Numbered from the stretch's first letter, positions 1 to 5,745 are shown. The stretch is DNA of 5,745 nucleotides from Ruminococcus sp. (GCF_016283395.1 NZ_JAEEMU010000062.1:1-5745); one strand, 5' to 3'. Program-made: numbers and translations. The notes: generated from the sequence alone by a model not told the origin.

Positions 1-38
1 GAGAATGATCCGATTTTAAGAACAGAAAGCATGATTTA

Positions 39-54
39 ATTAATCCCAATTAAT
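39..54. promoter_or_regulatory. Candidate LysR-type operator (ATTAAT dyad)
   Basis: Two copies of the self-complementary hexamer ATTAAT (39-44 and 49-54) are spaced 10 bp start to start, one helical turn. They form the dyad TTAAT-CCCA-ATTAA just upstream of the -35 box. LysR-type regulators commonly bind AT-rich dyads near their own promoters and repress themselves, so this is a plausible autoregulatory site. The spacer is even-numbered, so it is not an exact T-N11-A box, and the motif is short and AT-rich enough to arise by chance. Confidence 0.25.
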
Positions 55-57
55 GGC

Positions 58-86
58 TTGCTTTTTCAGCTTAAATGTGATATAAT
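58..86 (+). promoter_or_regulatory. Promoter of the LysR-family gene
   Basis: A perfect -10 box TATAAT lies at 81-86, preceded by TGA (78-80), which makes it an extended -10. Exactly 17 bp upstream is TTGCTT (58-63), which keeps the TTG of the -35 consensus. Transcription would start near position 93, leaving a leader of about 36 nt before the ATG at 129. This is the only good sigma-A-type promoter I see ahead of the regulator. The call rests on sequence match only. Confidence 0.7.
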
Positions 87-128
87 AAATACAATAAAAT
101 ACTGCGAAGAGATAAGGTAGGATATTTT

Positions 129-1067
129 ATGAAAATTCAACAGCTTGAATATGTCATTGCAGTAGCGCGTGAGGGAAGTATAACCAAGGCAGCAAAGAAA
201 CTGTATCAGGCGCAGCCTAACATAAGTATCGCACTTAAAGAGCTTGAAACTTCCTTGGGTATACAGATATTCAACCGCTCCCCCAATGGCATGATACTTA
301 CTCCCGAGGGAGAAGAATTCCTTGCAAGAGCACAAACTATAGTTGATGAAATGCAAAGCCTCGAAAGAGACTATGCTCAGGTACCTGAAAACGAACTCAA
401 GCTAAAAGTGGTATCTGCACGTTCAACATATGCCACAAATGCCATTGGCAAGCTCATCAGTGATTATTCAGAAAAAACTGACAAGATAGAGGTACATGTA
501 ATGGAGACCAGCACCGCCAAGGTCATGGAGGACATATGCGCGGGCAAATACGATATCGGTTTTATACGAATCCCAAGTACCTATGCTGAGATGATAGAGA
601 GCCGTCTTAAAGCAAGAAATCTTGTTGGCAAGACTGTTATGGAGTTTCCCTTACAGATAGTAATGAAAATGGATCATCCCCTTGCCAAATATGATGATAT
701 TCCGTTTGAACTCCTTTCACAGTATCCCGAGATAATCCACGGAGACGACGAGCCTGAAATGGTAAGACGTGCTTCAATTAATCAGGACTACGATGCCAAG
801 AGATCATCGAAGAAGATATTTATCTATGACAGAGGAACTCAGATCAGTATGCTTAAGACAGTAAAAAATGCATATATGTGGGTAGCTCCCATGTCACAAG
901 GCATACTAAGGTATAATGACCTTACTGTAAGGAAATGCTCATACGCCAACAATCTCAACCGCGATATGATCATCTACAGAAAAGCAAGTGAAAACAGCGC
1001 ACTCATAACCGACTGTGTAAGAACTGTATATGAGTACGCCGATAAGATCGAAGGTCTTGAAATATAA
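129..1067 (+). CDS. LysR-family transcriptional regulator
   Basis: This is a cytoplasmic DNA-binding regulator of 312 residues, a normal length for the family. Residues 1-60 form the LysR winged helix-turn-helix: the opening MKIQQLEYVIAVAREGSITK, then AAKKLYQAQPNISIALKELE as helix-turn-helix and recognition helix, and the wing around FNRSPNGMILTPEGEEFL. Residues 65-85 form the linker helix used for dimerisation. From about residue 91 a LysR substrate-binding domain begins (KLKVVSARST), with the typical segments CAGKYDIGFIR (137-147) and MDHPLAK (181-187). The start is supported by AGGA at 119-122, 6 nt ahead of the ATG, and an extended -10 promoter upstream. The gene stands alone and converges on the minus-strand operon. 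Any divergent target would lie at or beyond the left edge. The inducer and regulon cannot be deduced from the sequence. Confidence 0.93.
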   Translation: MKIQQLEYVIAVAREGSITKAAKKLYQAQPNISIALKELETSLGIQIFNRSPNGMILTPEGEEFLARAQTIVDEMQSLERDYAQVPENELKLKVVSARSTYATNAIGKLISDYSEKTDKIEVHVMETSTAKVMEDICAGKYDIGFIRIPSTYAEMIESRLKARNLVGKTVMEFPLQIVMKMDHPLAKYDDIPFELLSQYPEIIHGDDEPEMVRRASINQDYDAKRSSKKIFIYDRGTQISMLKTVKNAYMWVAPMSQGILRYNDLTVRKCSYANNLNRDMIIYRKASENSALITDCVRTVYEYADKIEGLEI

Positions 1068-1072
1068 AACTA

Positions 1073-1116
1073 TCCCCGACCGTTGACACAGCGTCACGAT
1101 CGGGGAATTTTTATTT
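1073..1116 (+). terminator. Intrinsic terminator of the LysR-family gene
   Basis: An 11-bp stem with one mismatch pairs TCCCCGACCGT (1073-1083) with ACGATCGGGGA (1096-1106). TGAC/GTCA complementarity extends into the loop. The stem is followed by TTTTTATTT (1108-1116). It starts 5 nt after the TAA stop and is a textbook rho-independent terminator for the plus strand. Confidence 0.9.
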
Positions 1117-1122
1117 ATGAGT

Positions 1123-1168
1123 AAAAAGAAAAAGAATGAGAGCCATTAGGGGGGAGGTTCTCATTCTT
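1123..1168 (-). terminator. Intrinsic terminator of the candidate small RNA
   Basis: On the minus strand AAGAATGAGAACC (1168-1156) pairs over 13 bp, with one G-T wobble, with GGCTCTCATTCTT (1144-1132). The loop is TCCCCCCTAAT (1155-1145). TTTTT-C-TTTTT follows (1133-1123). The plus strand lacks a T-run after the hairpin, so the direction is clear. It lies only a few bases from the U-tract of the opposing LysR terminator, so the two units end tail to tail. It could also serve as a backup terminator for the upstream operon. Confidence 0.8.
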
Positions 1169-1214
1169 AATAAGGGGATATGAGATTGTCATTTATGAAA
1201 GAATGACTTTCCAT
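1124..1214 (-). ncRNA. Candidate small RNA of about 90 nt (unnamed)
   Basis: An independent minus-strand transcription unit is predicted between the two convergent genes. It has its own extended -10 promoter (1220-1248), a predicted start near 1214, and a 13-bp hairpin plus U-tract terminator ending near 1124. The 5' part can fold as GTCATT/AATGAC (1202-1207 with 1188-1193) or as a competing stem formed by ATGGAAAG (1214-1207) and CTTTCAT. The linker contains UCCCC (minus strand, about 1173-1177), and the terminator loop contains CCUCCCCCC. C-rich single-stranded patches of this kind are the usual mRNA-pairing seeds of sRNAs in Gram-positive bacteria. I do not recognise it as a known RNA family. 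A 15-codon frame starts at the predicted +1, so it could instead be a tiny leaderless mRNA. Expression is inferred, not shown. Confidence 0.5.
1167..1214 (-). other. Possible leaderless micro-ORF, 15 codons
   Basis: The frame reads MESHSFINDNLISPY and then TAA. Its ATG (1214-1212) coincides with the predicted transcription start, 6 nt past the -10 box, so there is no room for a ribosome binding site and translation would have to be leaderless. The stop codon overlaps the foot of the terminator stem. A 15-codon open frame is expected by chance about half the time, so only the start position is suggestive. It shares its transcript with the candidate sRNA, and one RNA could do both jobs. I do not recognise the peptide. 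Confidence 0.2.
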
Positions 1215-1219
1215 AAATT

Positions 1220-1248
1220 ATTATAGCATAGTGGTCTATATATTGCAA
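1220..1248 (-). promoter_or_regulatory. Extended -10 promoter of the candidate small RNA
   Basis: Read on the minus strand, TTGCAA (1248-1243) is followed by a 17-bp spacer and a perfect TATAAT (1225-1220). TGC immediately before it supplies the extended -10 TGn. About 50 bp further upstream (roughly 1249-1300) the DNA is almost pure A/T, like an UP element. The promoter lies after the terminator of the minus-strand operon and points away from it, toward the 3' end of the LysR-family gene, where no annotated gene could use it. Confidence 0.65.
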
Positions 1249-1348
1249 ATATAAAATATATATCTCTTTATATGTATAATTGATTACTGATAATTTAAGT
1301 AAGCAATTTACATTGCAGACATAATTTGTAAACTTTTCAGAAATATAA

Positions 1349-1373
1349 AGCTCCGCAAATCACCTGCGGAGCT
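1349..1373 (-). terminator. Terminator of the prfA-coaE-aminopeptidase operon
   Basis: The perfect 8-bp GC-rich stem AGCTCCGC/GCGGAGCT (1366-1373 with 1349-1356) has a 9-nt loop and begins 11 nt after the aminopeptidase stop codon. On the minus strand it runs into TTTATATTT, a modest U-rich tail. On the plus strand the tail is AATTATAAA, so it acts on the minus strand. Some read-through would be expected from the imperfect tail. Confidence 0.75.
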
Positions 1374-1384
1374 AATTATAAACA

Positions 1385-2788
1385 TCAGTCAGCCATAAAT
1401 ACCTCAAATGCTCTGAAAGCCATATAGGTATCAAGCTTTGAAACTATCTCATACGGAGCATGCATCGATAAAACAGGTACTCCGAGATCAATAGTATCAA
1501 TATCAAGATTAGCTATATAAGCAGCAACTGTACCGCCGCCGCCCTCATCGACCTTTCCGAGCTCGCCTGTCTGCCAGATTACGTTCTTTGAATCCATAAG
1601 ACGTCTTATTCGTCCCGTGTATTCGGCAGAAGCGTCGGATGTGCCGGATTTTCCACGTGAACCTGTATACTTCGTAACGACCACGCCGTGGTTTATATAT
1701 GCAGCATTATTGCGCTCGTTAACATCCGGGAATGTAGGATCAAATGCAGCATTTACATCAGCAGAAAGGCACTGTGAAGCCGAAATAACAGTTCTTGCGT
1801 CCGAACCGAGAGCCTCTGCAATATCAGCAAGGAAATATTTGAGATATGACGAGCGAAGTCCTGTATTGCCGTCGCTGCCTATCTCCTCCTTATCAGTGAG
1901 TATGGTAACTACAGTATGCTTTGGCTTTTTGCACTCAGCAGTAGCTATAAGAGCAGGATAAGCGCACACCTTGTCATCGTGACCGTAAGCGCCGATCAAG
2001 CTTCTGTCAAAGCCTATGTCCTTAGCCTTGAAAGCGGGAACGGCCTCAAGCTCCGAAGAAATGAAATCGGCTTCTGTTATGCCGTACTTTTTATTGAGAA
2101 TATTGATTATATTTAGTTTTACCGAACCGCTTTCCTCATCATCCTTAAACGGACGCGAACCGATGAGGATATTGAGCTGTTCGCCTGTTATACCCTTTGC
2201 CAGAGGCTTCTGCATCTGAGCGGAAGCAAGGTGGGGAAGAAGATCGGTAACACAGAAAACGGGATCGTCATCGTCCTCGCCTATATTAACGGCAACGCTT
2301 GTACCGTCAGCCTTGATTATTACACCGTGCAAAGCAAGTGGAATAGTAGTCCACTGATATTTTTTGATACCGCCGTAGTAATGAGTCTTGAACAAAGCAA
2401 GCTCATTATCCTCATACAAGGGATTCTGCTTAAGGTCAAGCCTCGGGGAATCTATATGAGCCGCACATAGCCTTACACCCTCCTTGATGGGAGCAGTGCC
2501 GATTACAGCAGCAATAACGGATTTGCCGCGGTTATTGTAGTATATCTTATCCCCTGCCCTTAGCTCCATGCCCTTTACATATTCAACAAAGCCTTTCTTC
2601 TTAAGCAGCTCCACGGAATAGATAACAGCCTCACGCTCAATCTTCGCTTTATTCATAAAGTCCTTGTAGCCCTCGCAGAACTTGTCGCAAGCCTTGATAT
2701 CCTTATCCGAAACAAGGTGGTATCCGTTTTTGCGCTGTACAAGGAGCTTTTCCTTAAGCTTCTTTACAGCATCTTTTTTTTCAGCCAT
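1385..2788 (-). CDS. M18-family aminopeptidase (aminopeptidase 1 type)
   Basis: This is a cytoplasmic di-zinc exopeptidase that removes N-terminal residues from peptides, most often acidic or hydrophobic ones in this family. At 467 residues it has the usual length of the bacterial M18 aminopeptidase 1 group. The metal-site motifs are all present: AAHIDSPRLDLK with ligand His111, GHDD with bridging Asp271, the catalytic/ligand pair Glu301-Glu302 in DKEEIGSDG, Asp344 in SADVNAAFDP, and His443 in SMHAPYE. The M18 lid segment around LFKTHYYGGIKKYQW (132-146) is also intact. The first 25 or so residues are charged and variable. AGAAGGGAG (2808-2800) lies 11 nt ahead of the ATG. There is no signal peptide. 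It is the last gene of the operon, 41 bp after coaE with no terminator between, and probably works in general peptide turnover. The exact substrate is not predictable. Confidence 0.93.
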   Translation of the reverse strand: MAEKKDAVKKLKEKLLVQRKNGYHLVSDKDIKACDKFCEGYKDFMNKAKIEREAVIYSVELLKKKGFVEYVKGMELRAGDKIYYNNRGKSVIAAVIGTAPIKEGVRLCAAHIDSPRLDLKQNPLYEDNELALFKTHYYGGIKKYQWTTIPLALHGVIIKADGTSVAVNIGEDDDDPVFCVTDLLPHLASAQMQKPLAKGITGEQLNILIGSRPFKDDEESGSVKLNIINILNKKYGITEADFISSELEAVPAFKAKDIGFDRSLIGAYGHDDKVCAYPALIATAECKKPKHTVVTILTDKEEIGSDGNTGLRSSYLKYFLADIAEALGSDARTVISASQCLSADVNAAFDPTFPDVNERNNAAYINHGVVVTKYTGSRGKSGTSDASAEYTGRIRRLMDSKNVIWQTGELGKVDEGGGGTVAAYIANLDIDTIDLGVPVLSMHAPYEIVSKLDTYMAFRAFEVFMAD

Positions 2789-2829
2789 ATTTAAAAGTAC
2801 TCCCTTCTATGTATATATATCAAAATAAC

Positions 2830-3477
2830 TTACTGAGCCTTTGCAGGCATCTGCCTGCTGAAATAGAGCTCTCTTATCTTGACCGAGACCTCCTGGGCAA
2901 TTCCGTTGACCATATCCATACAGCCATTATTATGTATGATATAGTCGGAATGACTGCGGAAGAATTCCTCATCAAGCTGAGAATTCATTCTTTTTCTTGC
3001 CTGCTCGGAGGTAAGATTATCACGGGCAATAATGCGTTTTTTACGTATATCGGCGTCAGCAAGTACGGAAATAATTATCTCGCAGAAATCGTCCGCTCTG
3101 CTCTCAAAGAGTGTGGGAGCATCAAGAAGAATGAGTTTCTCACCTTTCAGCGAGTGTACCCTTATCTGACGTAGGATCTCCCCTGTGATGTAAGGATATG
3201 TGATAGTATTAAGAGCTTCAAGCTTGGACTTGTCGGAAAATACAATCCCTGCAAGACCTTTTCTGTTGAGAGTACCGTCCTCGCTGATAACAGCCTGACC
3301 AAAAAGATCGGCTATCTCGTCAAGACACTTGGTCCCCTTTTCAACGATCTTTCTTGCTACCTGATCTGCGTCTATAACAGCAAACCCGTTTGAAGCAAAA
3401 ATCCTTGAAACTGTACTTTTCCCGGCACCTGTCTGACCTGTAAGTCCAACGACCATAACACCGTTCAAACTGTTCAT
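2830..3477 (-). CDS. coaE: Dephospho-CoA kinase
   Basis: This enzyme catalyses the last step of coenzyme A synthesis, ATP-dependent phosphorylation of the 3'-hydroxyl of dephospho-CoA, in the cytoplasm. The 215 residues are slightly longer than the usual 195-205. The P-loop is GQTGAGKST (14-22). The conserved substrate-site segment VIDADQVAR follows (34-42, with Asp36 and Asp38), then the CoA-domain region NRKGLAGIVFSD (71-82), the core LLDAPTLFE (117-125), and an arginine-rich lid segment RKKRIIARDNLTSEQARKRM (145-164). The start overlaps the stop of the upstream Sua5 gene by 4 nt (ATGA), which implies translational coupling. Met8 would give a more family-typical N terminus, but it has no ribosome binding site, whereas the chosen ATG has a near-perfect one. 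All key residues are present. Confidence 0.95.
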   Translation of the reverse strand: MNSLNGVMVVGLTGQTGAGKSTVSRIFASNGFAVIDADQVARKIVEKGTKCLDEIADLFGQAVISEDGTLNRKGLAGIVFSDKSKLEALNTITYPYITGEILRQIRVHSLKGEKLILLDAPTLFESRADDFCEIIISVLADADIRKKRIIARDNLTSEQARKRMNSQLDEEFFRSHSDYIIHNNGCMDMVNGIAQEVSVKIRELYFSRQMPAKAQ

Positions 3478-4487
3478 ATCCTTATCACCTCGAATCCTGC
3501 CGCCCTAATCAGGCGGTTATATACTGCAAGTCCCACGCCTCTTGTTTCCGGAGCGCGTACATATACTCTGTGTGCTCCTGCATCATCAAGCTCACGCAGT
3601 CTCTGAAAAATCAAATGAGCCTGTTCAGAGCTGTTCTTTCCGTAGGTCATATATCTGTAAGGAAATTTCTCCTTATCATCGTCAAATATCAGCGAATAAA
3701 CATTATCGCCATAATGACTTCCAACATAAGAGATAAAGTTATCAAGCTCTCCCTCGACCATTATGATGTCAGCCTTCGGAGAATAGTGCTTGTACTTCAT
3801 ACCTGGCGAAGCTGCTTTCTGTCCGGCCTCCAGTTCATGAAGTATAGCATGGTCAATAATGACCTCGCTGCATACCTCCTTAAGCATTTCAGCAGTAATA
3901 CAGCCGGGGCGGAGTATCCTTACTGAGTTCTCACCCTCAATGGCGATAACCGTTGATTCAACGCCGAACTCAGAGCATCCGCCGTCGACAACAGCCGCTA
4001 TCTTGCCTTTCATATCACGCATAACGTGTTCTGCTGAGGTAGGACTTGGATAACCCGATGTATTTGCCGACGGAGCCGCAATTGGTCTTCCTGAAAGTTC
4101 AATTATCCTGTGCATGACAGGATGTGACGGAACTCTTATACCAACGGTATCAAGCCCCCCTGAAGTTATCATCGGTATCCTGTCATTTTTAGGGAGTACC
4201 ATAGTCAGAGGACCGGGACAGAACCTATCAGCAAGCTTATATGCAATATCCGGAATAGAAGTTGTAAAGTCCTTAGCCTGAGAAAAATCAGCAAGATGAA
4301 CTATAAGGGGGTTATCGGCAGGCCTTCCCTTAGCCTCAAACACTTTGCGTACAGCGTCCTCGTTTGAAGCATCTGCGCCAAGACCGTATACAGTCTCAGT
4401 AGGGATGCCAACGATCTCACCGTCCCTTATAAATTCAGCCGCTTTCTCAAGCTCAATGATACTATCGCTTAGTAAAACTGTGTCCAT
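3474..4487 (-). CDS. ywlC: L-threonylcarbamoyladenylate synthase, Sua5/YwlC type
   Basis: It makes threonylcarbamoyl-AMP from threonine, bicarbonate and ATP. This is the first step of the t6A37 modification of ANN-decoding tRNAs, completed by the TsaB/D/E proteins encoded elsewhere. Residues 1-205 are the YrdC-like catalytic domain, with PTETVYGLGADA (30-40 region), KGRP (53-56), GIRVPSHP (116-123), APSANTSG (138-145) and GVESTV (175-180). The linker SPGMKYKHYSP (227-237), which closes over the active site in Sua5, is intact. It is followed by a Sua5 domain ending near AVYNRLIRAAGFEVIRI. The 337 residues and second domain make this the long Sua5/YwlC form rather than the short TsaC. The ATG is 5 bp after the prfA stop codon, and AGGAA (4503-4499) lies 11 nt upstream, inside prfA. 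It lies between prfA and coaE in one operon, consistent with a translation-support role. Confidence 0.95.
   Translation of the reverse strand: MDTVLLSDSIIELEKAAEFIRDGEIVGIPTETVYGLGADASNEDAVRKVFEAKGRPADNPLIVHLADFSQAKDFTTSIPDIAYKLADRFCPGPLTMVLPKNDRIPMITSGGLDTVGIRVPSHPVMHRIIELSGRPIAAPSANTSGYPSPTSAEHVMRDMKGKIAAVVDGGCSEFGVESTVIAIEGENSVRILRPGCITAEMLKEVCSEVIIDHAILHELEAGQKAASPGMKYKHYSPKADIIMVEGELDNFISYVGSHYGDNVYSLIFDDDKEKFPYRYMTYGKNSSEQAHLIFQRLRELDDAGAHRVYVRAPETRGVGLAVYNRLIRAAGFEVIRI
3484..3491 (-). promoter_or_regulatory. Strong ribosome binding site of coaE inside the Sua5 gene
   Basis: GAGGTGAT on the minus strand matches the core of the anti-16S complement and sits 6 nt before the ATG at 3477, within the last codons of the preceding gene. 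It settles the coaE start in favour of 3477 over the internal Met8 codon and supports efficient re-initiation at the ATGA overlap. Confidence 0.8.
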
Positions 4488-4492
4488 AAAAA

Positions 4493-5566
4493 CTACGCTT
4501 CCTGATTTGCGAGCTTGGCAGCCTGATCGGCAGTTGCAAGCGCATCAAACACTTCATCAAGATTTCCGTTAAGGATGTCCTCAAGTCTGTAGATAGTCAG
4601 ACCTATACGGTGATCCGTAAGACGTCCCTGCGGATAATTGTATGTTCTGATCCTCTCGGAACGGTCGCCTGTACCGACCTGCATTTTTCTCTCCGATGCG
4701 ATCTTTGCGTCTTGCTCCTCCTGCATAGCCTCGTAAATCCTCGAGCGCAGAATCTTCATTGCTTTATCTTTGTTCTTATGCTGACTTCTTTCGTCCTGAC
4801 ACTCAACTACCGTATTTGTCGGCAGATAAGTTATTCTTACAGCGGACTCCGTTTTATTTATATGCTGTCCGCCCGCACCGCTTGCGCGGAAATAGTCTAT
4901 TTTCAGATCTGTGGGATTAATTTCAAGCTCGACCTCGTCCGCCTCGACAAGGACAGCCACAGTTACAGTTGAGGTGTGTATACGTCCCTGGGACTCAGTC
5001 TCCGGAACTCTCTGTACACGGTGAACACCGCTTTCGTATTTAAGGCGGGAATAAGCGCCCTCTCCCTCTATGGAGAAGCTTATCTCCTTGAAGCCGCCGA
5101 GCTCGGTAGGATTGGCGCTCAGCACCTCCTGCTTCCAGCCCTTGGCTTCGGCATACATCGTATACATACGGTAGAGCGAATTTGCAAACAGCGAAGCCTC
5201 TTCTCCGCCGGCACCGCCTCTTATCTCAATGATGACGTTCTTATCGTCGTTGGGGTCTTTCGGGAGAAGCAGGACCTTGAGCTCCTGAGTGAACTCCTCC
5301 ATAAGCTCCTTGTTCTCTTCAAGCTCAGCCTGAGCCATTTCCTTGAAATCCTTATCGAGACCGCCCGCATCGAGGAGCTCCTTCGCCTCATCGAATGAAG
5401 CCTGAGCCTTCTTATACTCGCGGTATTTCTCAATAATAGGAGTCATATTCTTGAATTCGCGCATCAGCTGGGTATACAGCTTATTGTCGCTCACGGTCTC
5501 AGGGTCAGCCAGCTTAGCGCTTATCTCTTCATATTTCTGCTCCATAAGGGCAAGCTTTTCAAACAT
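4493..5566 (-). CDS. prfA: Peptide chain release factor 1
   Basis: RF1 recognises UAA and UAG in the ribosomal A site and triggers hydrolysis of the peptidyl-tRNA. The 357 residues match the family length. The N-terminal helical domain covers about 1-105. [15 protein letters not shown] (114-128) opens the core. The stop-codon tripeptide PET is at 188-190 within [17 protein letters not shown] replaces the E. coli PAT and still fits the RF1 PxT pattern, which separates it from RF2 (SPF). The catalytic loop [19 protein letters not shown] has GGQ at 232-234, and [16 protein letters not shown] follows. GGAAGGAT (around 5575-5582) lies about 8 nt before the ATG, supporting the start. No RF2-like frameshift is present. 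The gene lies 46 bp after the DUF951 gene and 5 bp before the Sua5 gene. The RF1/RF2 methyltransferase gene prmC, often adjacent, is not immediately downstream here. Confidence 0.97.
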   Translation of the reverse strand: MFEKLALMEQKYEEISAKLADPETVSDNKLYTQLMREFKNMTPIIEKYREYKKAQASFDEAKELLDAGGLDKDFKEMAQAELEENKELMEEFTQELKVLLLPKDPNDDKNVIIEIRGGAGGEEASLFANSLYRMYTMYAEAKGWKQEVLSANPTELGGFKEISFSIEGEGAYSRLKYESGVHRVQRVPETESQGRIHTSTVTVAVLVEADEVELEINPTDLKIDYFRASGAGGQHINKTESAVRITYLPTNTVVECQDERSQHKNKDKAMKILRSRIYEAMQEEQDAKIASERKMQVGTGDRSERIRTYNYPQGRLTDHRIGLTIYRLEDILNGNLDEVFDALATADQAAKLANQEA

Positions 5567-5612
5567 TATATCTATCCTTCCAAATGAATATCGTGAAATA
5601 ATGCTTTGCCGT

Positions 5613-5745
5613 CTATCCCTCGGACTCTCTTTTGATTCGTTTTATGTTTTTCTCTATCTTGTTTCGGGGGACCATGAATTCTCTGCCGCAGCCGACACAT
5701 CTCAATCTGAAATCCATGCCGGAGCGTATGACCAGCATCTCGTTA
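5613..5745 (-). CDS. DUF951-family protein, C-terminal part (cut by window edge)
   Basis: The last 43 codons of a small protein end at TAG (5615-5613), and its start lies beyond the right edge. The visible sequence [16 protein letters not shown], then [16 protein letters not shown], and a lysine/arginine-rich tail fits the DUF951 pattern (NEW-x-V-x-R-x-G-x-D, C-x2-CG, M-x-P-R, then a basic helix). The full protein is usually about 65 residues with another Cys-Gly near its N terminus, so most of it is visible here. The C-x2-C pair suggests a zinc knuckle and the tail suggests nucleic-acid or ribosome contact, but the family has no established function that I know of. The usual Trp after NE is Met here. 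It lies 46 bp before prfA with no terminator in the gap, so it is probably co-transcribed. I recognised it by motif pattern, not by a search. Confidence 0.75.
   Translation of the reverse strand, partial: NEMLVIRSGMDFRLRCVGCGREFMVPRNKIEKNIKRIKRESEG

Noticed and set aside
66..356. 96-codon open frame on the minus strand overlapping the LysR-family promoter and its helix-turn-helix region
   Set aside because: It is antisense to a confident DNA-binding domain, its composition is not protein-like (Cys/Tyr/Leu-rich without pattern), and it has no ribosome binding site that stands out.
1120..1214. Peptide-leader attenuator: a short ORF followed at once by a terminator
   Set aside because: The layout resembles an amino-acid attenuator, but no minus-strand gene lies downstream for it to regulate, only the 3' end of the convergent LysR-family gene. 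The peptide also has no run of one amino acid.
1303..1316. Small perfect inverted repeat GCAAT-TTAC-ATTGC
   Set aside because: Five base pairs in an AT-rich stretch, with no U-run and no promoter in the right position. It is likely chance.
2789..2829. Separate promoter for the aminopeptidase in the TATATATA-rich 41-bp gap
   Set aside because: On the minus strand TTGATA has no acceptable -10 at 16-18 bp, so I treat the gene as part of the operon.
2830..3477. coaE starting at internal Met8 (VMVVGLTG)
   Set aside because: It would match the usual family N terminus, but there is no ribosome binding site ahead of it, while the upstream ATG has GAGGTGAT at ideal spacing.
4976..5398. 140-codon open frame on the plus strand opposite prfA
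   Set aside because: It is fully antisense to a clear release factor gene, has no family resemblance, and reflects that gene's codon bias. The other plus-strand frames opposite the operon (for example 2809-3174, 3570-3926 and 4610-4972) are rejected for the same reason.
1..5745. Mobile elements, CRISPR arrays, tRNA or rRNA genes
   Set aside because: I found no transposase, integrase, direct-repeat array, terminal inverted repeats or tRNA-like cloverleaf. The region reads as stable core chromosome.

Overview
The window looks like a chromosomal housekeeping region of a low-to-moderate GC member of the Bacillota. A Clostridia/Oscillospiraceae (Ruminococcus-like) source is my best guess. The basis is codon use, AGGAGG-type ribosome binding sites, strict TATAAT promoters, and the protein flavour (RF1 with a PET tripeptide, a two-domain Sua5, a DUF951 zinc-knuckle protein, an M18 'aminopeptidase 1'). 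The taxonomic call is inference, since no rRNA or other marker is present.

Layout: positions 1-128 hold the promoter and leader of a plus-strand LysR-family regulator (129-1067), which ends in a strong intrinsic terminator (1073-1116). Everything from 5745 down to 1385 runs on the minus strand as one compact block, apparently one operon. In transcription order it contains the C-terminal part of a DUF951 protein (cut by the window edge), prfA (release factor 1), a Sua5/YwlC threonylcarbamoyl-AMP synthase, coaE (dephospho-CoA kinase) and an M18 aminopeptidase, followed by a terminator at 1349-1373. Intergenic gaps are 46 bp, 5 bp, a 4-bp overlap and 41 bp, and I see no terminator inside the block. 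The shared theme is translation support: termination, t6A modification of tRNA, and peptide turnover, with the last step of CoA synthesis included.

The part that ordinary annotation would leave blank is the 317-bp gap between the convergent units (1068-1384). On the minus strand, after the operon terminator, there is an independent promoter with an extended -10 (TTGCAA, 17 bp, TGCTATAAT) under an A/T-rich upstream stretch. About 90 nt further on is a 13-bp hairpin followed by an interrupted run of ten U's. This is the architecture of a small-RNA gene. The predicted RNA has a 5' region with two competing hairpins, a UCCCC-containing linker, and a terminator loop carrying CCUCCCCCC, which could pair with Shine-Dalgarno sequences. 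It also begins almost exactly at an ATG that opens a 15-codon frame. This candidate sRNA or leaderless micro-ORF is the main discovery lead. The remaining genes are conventional and intact.
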